Assembly: GCA_009694745.1 (NCBI GenBank)
Contig: SHUF01000029.1
Location: forward strand, 1-32,437
Source: Acidobacteriota bacterium
Lineage (GTDB): Bacteria > Acidobacteriota > Vicinamibacteria > Vicinamibacterales > SCN-69-37
Direction: 5' to 3'
Length of the DNA stretch: 32,437 nt
The translations under genes were made by a program, and so were the position numbers. The notes below the pieces were generated by a model. That model was not told where the DNA came from. It ran no database searches and saw only the letters and a program-made list of their open reading frames with translations. Shown piece after piece: positions 21,854 to 28,447 of the stretch (within the stretch, counting starts at the first letter, position 1; each line of letters begins with the position of its first letter).

Positions 21854-22462
21854 TCAGCGAGGCAGCAGATGCACCCGCGCGACGTCATGCATGTAGCCAC
21901 CGACACGGGCGTAGGCGGCGGATGCCGCCTGGCGGATTTCGGCGAGGCCGCGCGCGATGTCGCCCGTGGATTCCAGATACAAGCCGACATAGAGGTGCGC
22001 GTAGAACTCGGCTGACGGACTGCCGGTGGCCGCCTTGATGACGTCAGCGGGGTCGAGACGCCCCCGGAACATTAAATCGATTTCACGCATGGGCACGCGT
22101 CCGTCGGGGCCCACCGGCAACATCTTCGACCTCGCCGCAGCCGGCGACTCGGCTTTTGCCACACACAGGAAGTGCCACGCCGCATTCTCGACGTCAGCCG
22201 GATTGACCGTGCGATGCGATTCGAATTGCAGCCGGCACGCCTCAAAGCGGCCCGCGTAGTACAGCGCGATGCCCCGTTGCCAGAGCTGCGGCGCTGCCTC
22301 CGGCTGGAGCGCCACGACGCGATCGAAACCCGCCACGGCCTCGGTGATGCGACCAGCCCTGAAGTGCGCGACCGCCAGATCCAAGATTTGCCTGACCGAC
22401 TGGCCGCTTGCGGAAATCGGTGCGGCGGTCAGCACCACCAGCGCGATGGCCATCGCCCTCAT
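21854..22462 (-). CDS. Exported tetratricopeptide-repeat protein
   Basis: A 202-residue protein starting at ATG 22462, which overlaps the stop of the upstream propeller gene (ATGA). A signal peptide is clear (MRAMAIALVVLTAAPISASG). TPR-like helices follow: VRQILDLAVAHFRAGRITEA, VAGFDRVVALQPEAAPQLWQ and ALYYAGRFEACRLQFESH. The second half (WHFLCVAKAESPAAARSKML, then AHLYVGLYLESTGDIARGLAEI) resembles bacterial NlpI-like TPR proteins with a WHxxCVAK motif. It is probably a periplasmic scaffold. Function is unknown; tight coupling suggests it works with the propeller protein. It is convergent with tldD, with only 5 bp between the two stops. Confidence 0.8.
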   Translation of the reverse strand: MRAMAIALVVLTAAPISASGQSVRQILDLAVAHFRAGRITEAVAGFDRVVALQPEAAPQLWQRGIALYYAGRFEACRLQFESHRTVNPADVENAAWHFLCVAKAESPAAARSKMLPVGPDGRVPMREIDLMFRGRLDPADVIKAATGSPSAEFYAHLYVGLYLESTGDIARGLAEIRQAASAAYARVGGYMHDVARVHLLPR

Positions 22463-23691
22463 CGTGGGGCCCGCAGATCCAGGCACACCAGGGTGTCGTC
22501 GTTGCGCACGAAGAGAAACCCGCCCGCGATCGCTGGCAGCGCACGGACCGTACCGGGCAGGACGCGTGCTGACGCCTTCTGTCGGAATCCGTCCGGTGAG
22601 GCGTCGGCGATCACCAGTTCGCCCGATTCGCGCATCAGTACCAGAAGGTCGCCGGCCAGCGTGATGCTTCCGGCGCGAAACTGATCGACCGTCCAGCGGA
22701 CCTTGCCCGTGGCCAGTTCCACTGCGCGCAGGCTTGGCCCCTGTTCTTGGCGTCCGTGATAGCCGAACAGGATGCCGGAGTGGTGAACGCTGGTCGCGTA
22801 GTGCGTGGTGAGCGCGTCATTCGATGACCAGAGTTCGGTGAGAGCCCCGTCGCCCATGCGGAACACGCCCGCGCCTGGGCCGTACTCTGCCGAGATGAAC
22901 ACGCGGTCGCCAACCACGAGCGGCGTTGCGGCGTTGACCGACGACGCCGACCGCGATCGCCACTGGCGCTGCAGCACCACCTCGCCCGTGGCCGGCGCGA
23001 GGCCAACCAGGCCCGCCCGGGTCAGGAACAGCGCGAGGCGTCGCCCGCCCACCGTTGTCATCACCCCGGACGAATAGCTGGCGCCGTCGGTGGTCGCGGT
23101 CCAGAGTTCGCGCCCGGTCCTGGCGTCGAAGGCAACAATGCCGGCGGTCGGGCCACCGATGTTGGCGATGACGCGCCCATCTTCAACGACGGGTGATCCG
23201 GCGGCACCGAAGAAGTTCTTGGGCACGCGATAACGCGCCATGGCGTCCACATGCCACAGCGCCTTGCCGGTCGTCAGGCTGACGGCGTGCAGTTGTCCCT
23301 CAGCGCCGAAGGTATAGACCACGTCATCGGCCACCACCGGCACCGCCCGAGGGCCATCGTCGAACCCGAAGTCATCGCGGTAGGTGGTGGCGTAGTCATA
23401 GCGCCACTGGGTGGTGCCGGTGGCCGCATCCATCGCCTCGACCACCTCGCGATTGCCGAGCCGCTGGAAGAGGATGACGCGGTTGGCCACGACGACGGGG
23501 CCGCTCAGTCCGTGTCCAACCGTTCTTCGCCAGGTGACCTTCGGGCCACTGGCGCCCCAGCTTGCGGCAAGCGGCGGGCCGGCGTACGCGCCATTCCTGG
23601 ACGGGCCAAGCATCTGTGGCCAGTCTTGTGCCTGCACGGCCGCGGACAGCACGACCAGGGCCGCGATCGCCAGCCTCGCTGTGTTTGCCAT
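22459..23691 (-). CDS. Exported PQQ-like beta-propeller protein
   Basis: A 410-residue protein starting at ATG 23691, with a strong GGGAGGAG ribosome binding site 4 nt upstream and a signal peptide (MANTARLAIAALVVLSAAVQAQ). The start of the mature protein, DWPQMLGPSRNGAYAGPPL, is typical of outer-membrane-like PQQ-binding-repeat propellers in Planctomycetes and Acidobacteria. Repeats of the type AxDAxTGxxxW are visible: AMDAATGTTQWRY, AVSLTTGKALWHV, AFDARTGRELWTA, GLAPATGEVVLQR and AVELATGKVRWTV. The cofactor ligands and catalytic Asp of quinoprotein dehydrogenases are not evident, so it is likely a binding or scaffold protein. Confidence 0.85.
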   Translation of the reverse strand: MANTARLAIAALVVLSAAVQAQDWPQMLGPSRNGAYAGPPLAASWGASGPKVTWRRTVGHGLSGPVVVANRVILFQRLGNREVVEAMDAATGTTQWRYDYATTYRDDFGFDDGPRAVPVVADDVVYTFGAEGQLHAVSLTTGKALWHVDAMARYRVPKNFFGAAGSPVVEDGRVIANIGGPTAGIVAFDARTGRELWTATTDGASYSSGVMTTVGGRRLALFLTRAGLVGLAPATGEVVLQRQWRSRSASSVNAATPLVVGDRVFISAEYGPGAGVFRMGDGALTELWSSNDALTTHYATSVHHSGILFGYHGRQEQGPSLRAVELATGKVRWTVDQFRAGSITLAGDLLVLMRESGELVIADASPDGFRQKASARVLPGTVRALPAIAGGFLFVRNDDTLVCLDLRAPR

Positions 23692-23757
23692 GCTGCTCCT
23701 CCCTGACGCCGAGGCCGCAAGCGTAGCAGGGACGGCATTGGGGCGAAAGAGGCGCGG

Positions 23758-23763
23758 TAGAAT
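23758..23763 (+). promoter_or_regulatory. -10 box (TAGAAT) for the aromatic-catabolism operon
   Basis: TAGAAT ends 6 nt before ATG 23770, with no Shine-Dalgarno sequence between. It lies in the 78-bp divergent gap to the PQQ-like gene. Confidence 0.45.
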
Positions 23764-23769
23764 CGCTCG

Positions 23770-24657
23770 ATGACTCATTCCATCCTTGGGCTGCACCATG
23801 TGACGGCAACCGTTGATGATGCCCAGAGTGACCTGAACGTCTGCCTCGACCTCTTGGGCATGCGGCTGGTGAAGAAGACCGTCAACTTCGACAATCACCA
23901 CGTCTATCACTTCTATTACGGCAACGAGCGCGGCACTCCCGGCACGATCTGGACGACGTTTCCGTACAAGGGACACGGCGTGCGAGCGGGCGTCAAAGGC
24001 GCGGGCCAGGTGGTGACCACGTCGTTTTCCGTGCCCGGCTCGTCACTCGGCTTCTGGCGCGATCGTCTGAAGGCGTAAGGGGCGGAGGTTCGTGACGTCA
24101 CGACCCGGTTTGGCGAAGACGCCGTGGCCACTGTGGATCCGCCTGGCTTGTGGTTCGAGCTCATCGGAACGGCAAATGACGCTCGTACGCCATGGACCGG
24201 AAATGGCGTTAACCGGGCCGAGGCGATTTGCGGCCTCCATAGCGTGACGATGACGGTGCGCACGGCCGGGCCGACGCTCGAACTGATGACGGGTGTGCTC
24301 GGCTACAAGGTGGTCAGTCAGGAGGGCACGCGTACGCGGGTTGCCGCCGGTGGAGACGCGCCAGGGCACTACATCGACATCGTGGAACAGCCTGATGCCG
24401 CAGCCGCAATCAACGGCATCGGGACGGTGGATCACGTGGCGATGGCGATCGCCACCGGCGACGAGCAGGTGCGCCTCCGCGATGAACTGTTGCAGATGGG
24501 GTTGCGAGTCACCGATGTGCGCGACCGTTGCTACTTTCAGTCGATCTACTTTCGTGAACCCGGTGGCGTGTTGTTCGAAGTGGCCACGATGCAGCCGGGG
24601 TTTGACGTCGATGAACCGCTCGCGTCGCTGGACCGCGACCTGAAGCTGCCACCCTGA
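23770..24657 (+). pseudogene. Ring-cleaving dioxygenase (VOC / MhqO-like), split by TAA
   Basis: One continuous frame of 295 codons that encodes a two-domain VOC (glyoxalase-fold) dioxygenase, broken by a single TAA at 24076-24078. The first part starts MTHSILGLHHVTATVDDAQS with metal-ligand H10. The second part resumes without frame change as GAEVRDVTTRFGEDAVATVD and holds GTVDHVAMAIA (second-domain His) and REPGGVLFEVAT (Glu ligand). The text around the stop is LKA*GAEVRD, so one base change (for example CAA to TAA) suffices. Family members use Fe(II) to open hydroquinone-type rings, upstream of maleylacetate reduction. It is followed by the MhqD-like hydrolase and maleylacetate reductase genes, which fits. 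The first part alone (102 residues) lacks the second metal site. Confidence 0.85.
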
Positions 24658-24712
24658 GAAGAGTTGTACAGGAAACAAATAGAACCCGGCCTCGACACGG
24701 TGGAGTACTGAC

Positions 24713-25348
24713 GTGTTGCCACACGAAGGCCAGCCCGTAGTCGAAGCCGGAAGCCCGCTGGGGCAGGCGCCAGGCGCCGTCATCATGGTCCACGGCCGCA
24801 ACGCGGCTCCTGAAAACATCCTGGACTTGGCCACCCGGTTCAATCGGCCTCAGCTCACGTACCTCGCGCCTGCGGCGGCCGGAGGCACGTGGTATCCGTT
24901 CAGCTTCATGGCCGATGTGGCGACCAACGAACCGGGCTTGTCATCAGCGCTCGATGTGCTGGCGGGGTTGGTTCAACGGATCGAGGCGGCCGGCATTCCG
25001 TGGTCACGCATTGTGCTGATGAGGTTTTCACAGGGCGCGTGTCTGACGGCCGAATTCACAATCCGGCATGCGTCCCGCTTCGGCGGCGTCATCATCTTCA
25101 GCGGCGGCGCCATCGGACCACCAGGAACGACATGGCACTCCACCGGACGATTCGATGGCACCCCGGTATTTCTCGGATGCAGTGATCGCGACGCGCATGT
25201 CCCTGAGTTGCGTGTGCTCGAGACCGCGGACGTCTTCACTCGCCTCGGCGCGGTCGTCACCACTCGTATCTATCCCGGCATGGGGCATCTGGTGAACGAC
25301 GATGAGATCGAGTTCGCGCAGGGCGTACTCGACGCCATGGCGCGCTGA
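24713..25348 (+). CDS. MhqD-like alpha/beta hydrolase with altered nucleophile elbow
   Basis: A 211-residue hydrolase of the phospholipase/carboxylesterase family (MhqD, YpfH-like), often found with ring-cleaving dioxygenases. The start is GTG 24713 with GGAG 7 nt upstream. VIMVHGRNAAPENIL is the oxyanion-side strand. The catalytic residues appear to be S106, D160 (GCSDRDAHVP) and H192 (PGMGHLV). The nucleophile elbow reads M-R104-F-S106-Q-G108, whereas the family has G-F-S-Q-G. The first glycine has become arginine (AGG, one transition from GGG). That position packs tightly in the elbow, so activity is doubtful. Neighbours on both sides carry nonsense codons. Confidence 0.85.
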   Translation: MLPHEGQPVVEAGSPLGQAPGAVIMVHGRNAAPENILDLATRFNRPQLTYLAPAAAGGTWYPFSFMADVATNEPGLSSALDVLAGLVQRIEAAGIPWSRIVLMRFSQGACLTAEFTIRHASRFGGVIIFSGGAIGPPGTTWHSTGRFDGTPVFLGCSDRDAHVPELRVLETADVFTRLGAVVTTRIYPGMGHLVNDDEIEFAQGVLDAMAR

Positions 25349-25350
25349 GC

Positions 25351-26376
25351 ATGTCTGAGACGCCTCCGCGCGTCGTGTTTGGCGCCGGTGCCGTGGCGCG
25401 CATTGGCGACGCACTTGACGCGATCGGCGTGCGCCGGCCGCTCCTCATCACGACGCCCGGCCAGACTGGCACGTTGGCAACGGTCCGCAGTCACCTTGAT
25501 GATCGCCAGTCGGCCGTGTGCGATCGGGCGGCCCTGCACGTTCCGGTGGCGCGCGTTCGCGAGGCCATCAACGACGTTGATCGGTTCAGGCCCGATGCAT
25601 TGTTGTCGATTGGCGGCGGGTCGGCGGTCGGCCTGGCGAAGGCCGTGGCGCTCGAACGGCGCCTCCCGATCGTGGCCGTGCCCACGACCTATGCCGGCTC
25701 GGAGATGACCAGCATCTAGGGCTTGACGGAAGGCGAGCACAAGCGGACGGGACGCAACCCTGCGGTGCGTCCCCGGCTCGTCATCTACGATCCCGAGTTG
25801 ACGCTGGACCTGCCGGCCGGCGTGAGCGCGGTGAGCGGCATGAATGCGATGGCGCATGCTGTGGAGGCAATGTGGGCTGTCCGCGTGGGTGCTGAGGCCA
25901 TCGTCGCGGCGGGGATGGCCATTCGGTCCCTGGCGCAGGCGCTGCCCCGCGTGGTGAAGCAGCCGTCTGACATCGACGCCCGCCTGCTCGCGCTGCGGGG
26001 CGCGCACGCGGCAGGCGTGGCGCTTGAGATCGCGCCCATGGGCCTGCATCACAAGATCTGTCATGTACTCGGTGGCACGTTCGGCCTGCCGCACGCGGAG
26101 ACGCATGCCGCGGTCCTGCCCCACGTCGCGGCGTTCAACGCGCCTGCAGCGCCTGAGGCGATGGCGCGGGTCGCCGCCGCGCTCGGAGTTGGAGATGCGG
26201 CCGCAGGCCTCGCGGCCCTCAATCGTGCACTCGGCCTCACGGCATCGCTTCAGGATCTCGGTCTTCGGGAGGCCGACCTCGACCGCGCGGCCGAACTCAT
26301 CGCCTCATCGTCGTATGCGAATCCCCGCCCGGCGACCTTGGAAGACGTGCGGACACTACTGGCGCGGGCGTTGTGA
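25351..26376 (+). pseudogene. Maleylacetate reductase, interrupted by TAG
   Basis: A single frame of 341 codons that encodes an iron-containing alcohol-dehydrogenase-type maleylacetate reductase, cut by TAG at 25717-25719. The N-terminal part has the NAD-binding segment LLSIGGGSAVGLAKAVAL and ends PTTYAGSEMTSI. The frame continues GLTEGEHKRTGRNP. Intact relatives read ...SEMT-x-I-W-GLTEG, so TAG stands where Trp (TGG) is expected: one G-to-A change. The distal part carries the metal-site regions GMNAMAHAVEAMW, GLHHKICHVLGGTFGLPHAE and THAAVLPH. The enzyme reduces maleylacetate to 3-oxoadipate at the end of hydroquinone or chlorocatechol breakdown. It lies 2 nt after the hydrolase stop. The N-terminal fragment (122 residues) alone cannot bind the metal. 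Confidence 0.87.
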
Positions 26377-26400
26377 TCGTGCACCGATGGGCAGCACCCC

Positions 26401-26423
26401 ATGGTGTATACTGTATACACCAT
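26401..26423. promoter_or_regulatory. Palindromic operator/promoter of the toxin-antitoxin pair
   Basis: An 11-bp perfect inverted repeat (ATGGTGTATAC and its complement) around one central base. It contains TATACT at 26407-26412, 9 nt before ATG 26422, and runs into that start codon. RHH antitoxins repress their own operon at such sites. Position and symmetry make this the likely operator. Confidence 0.75.
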
Positions 26424-26676
26424 GAAGACCGCCGCCACTTCCAGCGTTTTGACGATACGTGTGCCGAAGGCGCTTGACCGGCGACTCACCGCCGAAGCGC
26501 GGCGGCAGCGTCTGACGCGTAGTGAGGCCGCCCGCGCCATTCTCGAGGAAGCACTGAACAAACCGGACGAGGATCCCGCGACGGCGGCGAGGCGGCAGTC
26601 GATCCTCGCTAGTCGCCAGGACGCCGACAAGGACACTCTGAAGTTCATTGATCAACTCGCCGACGACCGGGGCTAG
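26422..26676 (+). CDS. Ribbon-helix-helix antitoxin
   Basis: An 84-residue protein starting at ATG 26422. The ATG at 26401 in the same frame lies at the far end of the operator palindrome and is less likely. The RHH fold is readable: strand SSVLTIRVPK (DNA contact), helix ALDRRLTAEARRQ, then LTRSEAARAILEEAL. The C-terminal tail (KPDEDPATAARRQSILAS, then KDTLKFIDQLADDRG) is acidic and probably disordered until it wraps the toxin. It should neutralise the PemK/MazF-type toxin encoded 2 nt downstream and repress the operon through the overlapping palindrome. Confidence 0.85.
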   Translation: MKTAATSSVLTIRVPKALDRRLTAEARRQRLTRSEAARAILEEALNKPDEDPATAARRQSILASRQDADKDTLKFIDQLADDRG

Positions 26677-26678
26677 CG

Positions 26679-27005
26679 GTGAAATGCGGCGACATTGTGG
26701 TGGTCGCTGCGCGTGGCGCGTACAAGGGCAAGCCGCGTCCGGCGCTCATTGTCCAGTCCGACTTGTTCAACGACACACATTCGAGTGTCACGGTGTGCCC
26801 GATCACGTCGGAGGTGATCGACGCGCCCCTGTTTCGGGTGAGCCTTCCGCCAGGGATGCGCACGGGCCTCAACAGGCCCTCGCAAGTGATGGTCGACAAG
26901 ATCGTGAGCGTGCCGCGATCAGCGGTCAGCCGAGCTGTTGGGCGGTGCGAGGGCGAGGAACTCGGCGCCGTCATCGACGCCCTCAGTCGCTGGCTCGACC
27001 TCTGA
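26679..27005 (+). CDS. PemK/MazF-family toxin (mRNA interferase)
   Basis: A 108-residue protein starting at GTG 26679. The MazF/PemK SH3-like barrel is evident: MKCGDIVVVAARG, KGKPRPALIVQSDLFN with the conserved RPALIVQ, SSVTVCPITSEV with the catalytic-side P-x-T/S, FRVSLPPGMRTGLNRPSQVM and DKIVSVPRSAV. The family cuts single-stranded RNA, mostly mRNA, at short sequences. It is the toxin of the pair with the RHH antitoxin. Its stop TGA overlaps the ATG of the sulfatase by one base (TGATG), so the sulfatase may be translated from the toxin message. Confidence 0.88.
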   Translation: MKCGDIVVVAARGAYKGKPRPALIVQSDLFNDTHSSVTVCPITSEVIDAPLFRVSLPPGMRTGLNRPSQVMVDKIVSVPRSAVSRAVGRCEGEELGAVIDALSRWLDL

Positions 27006-28393
27006 TGCCTCGCGCCGCAGTCCTTGGGATCATTGTGATCGCTTTGATGGCGATCGCACGGCCGCTGTCCCAGGCCCCGCCGCGGCCGGACATCATCCTC
27101 ATCCAGGCCGATGATTTGGGCTACGGCGAGCTCAGTTCCTACGGCCAGGCGCAGTTTGCCACACCGGGCCTCGACCGGCTCGCCCGCGAGGGCATTCGCT
27201 TCACTCAGTACTACGCCGGCAGCACCGTGTGTGCCCCCTCGCGAGCGGCGCTGATGACCGGGTTGCACACCGGCCACGTGTGGATTCGCGGCAACGGCGA
27301 GTATCCCCTGCGCGCAGAAGACGTCACCGTCGGCATGTCACTTGAGAAGGCCGGCTATCGCACCGCGGTTATCGGCAAGTGGGGACTCGGCACCCCAGGC
27401 ACCACCGGTCAGCCGGACCGCAAGGGGTTCGCGTATTCATTTGGCATCCTCGACCATTCGCATGCCCACCGCCAGTTCACCGATCATCTTTACCGCAACG
27501 CCGAGCGTGTGCCGGTGGATCCGGACAAGGACTACGTCAACGACCTGTTCACCGCCGAGGCCGCGTCATTTATCGAGCGGCCCGACGCGCGACCATTCTT
27601 CCTCTATCTCAACTACACGGTTCCCCATGCCGAACTCCGCGTCCCGGAGGATTCGCTCGCGCCCTTCCGTGACCGGTTCCCCGAGACGCCGTTTGTGAAC
27701 GCCGTTGCTGACGTCCGGCCCGTGGTCGGTCAGCCCGACCGCCCGTCGCTTGGGTACCGTTCGCAGGCGAGTCCTCGCGCCACCTTTGCCGCAATGATCA
27801 CGCGGATGGATCGCGACATCGGGACGCTGACGGACCTCCTGCAGAAGCGCGGCCTCGATCGACAGACCCTGATCATGTTCATCAGTGACAACGGCCCGCA
27901 CCGTGAAGGTGGTGCGGATCCCGTGTACTTCAAGAGTTCAGGTGGACTGCGCGGAATCAAACGCGACCTCTACGAGGGCGGCATCCGCGTGCCGATGATC
28001 GCGCGCTGGACGGGCACCATTCCCGCCGGGCAGGTGAGTGGACATCCCTGGGCGCATTGGGACATCTTCCCGACGTTCGCCGAGTTGTCTGGCGCATCCA
28101 CGCCATCAGGTGTGGATGGCATGTCGATGGCCAATGCGCTCCGCGGCCGCGAACAGCCCGGTCACCCGTTCATGTACTGGGAGTTCCACGAACGCGGATT
28201 TCAGCAGGCGGGTCGCATGGGCTCCTGGAAGGCCGTTCGGATGGCGAGAGACGCGGCACTCGAACTGTACGATCTGTCAACGGACCCGTACGAACAGCAA
28301 AACGTCGCGGCAGCCAACCCTGAGGTGATTGCCCGAATGGAAGCGCACTTCCGGACCGCGAGGACCGACTCGGCCCTCTGGCCCGTGAAGTAG
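27005..28393 (+). CDS. Exported type I sulfatase (arylsulfatase-like)
   Basis: A 462-residue sulfatase starting at ATG 27005, where the signal peptide (MPRAAVLGIIVIALMAIARP) begins; the longer open frame upstream is only read-through of the toxin-antitoxin region. The active-site motif is C76-A-P-S-R80 in STVCAPSRAALMTG. C76 should be converted to formylglycine. Ca/Mg ligands D36 and D37 (IQADDLGYG) and the D-N of ISDNGPHREGG are present. The C-terminal subdomain has FMYWEFHERGFQQAGRMGSW, typical of N-acetylglucosamine or aryl sulfatases of polysaccharide-degrading bacteria. It hydrolyses sulfate esters in the periplasm or outside the cell; the substrate is unknown. No maturase gene is in the window. 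Confidence 0.92.
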   Translation: MPRAAVLGIIVIALMAIARPLSQAPPRPDIILIQADDLGYGELSSYGQAQFATPGLDRLAREGIRFTQYYAGSTVCAPSRAALMTGLHTGHVWIRGNGEYPLRAEDVTVGMSLEKAGYRTAVIGKWGLGTPGTTGQPDRKGFAYSFGILDHSHAHRQFTDHLYRNAERVPVDPDKDYVNDLFTAEAASFIERPDARPFFLYLNYTVPHAELRVPEDSLAPFRDRFPETPFVNAVADVRPVVGQPDRPSLGYRSQASPRATFAAMITRMDRDIGTLTDLLQKRGLDRQTLIMFISDNGPHREGGADPVYFKSSGGLRGIKRDLYEGGIRVPMIARWTGTIPAGQVSGHPWAHWDIFPTFAELSGASTPSGVDGMSMANALRGREQPGHPFMYWEFHERGFQQAGRMGSWKAVRMARDAALELYDLSTDPYEQQNVAAANPEVIARMEAHFRTARTDSALWPVK

Positions 28394-28447
28394 CCGCAGT
28401 TCGCGCTGGATTCCGTCGTCCATGTTGGCCATGTCTGCCCCTTACCG

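Noticed and set aside
23770-26376. Genetic code change or stop-codon recoding to explain TAA and TAG in frame
   Set aside because: Two different stop codons are involved, and TAA, TAG and TGA all end other genes here normally. No recoding signal was seen. Point mutations or sequence errors are simpler.
26648-27004. N-terminal extension of the sulfatase from 26648
   Set aside because: It runs out of frame through the toxin-antitoxin genes, while a signal peptide begins at ATG 27005.
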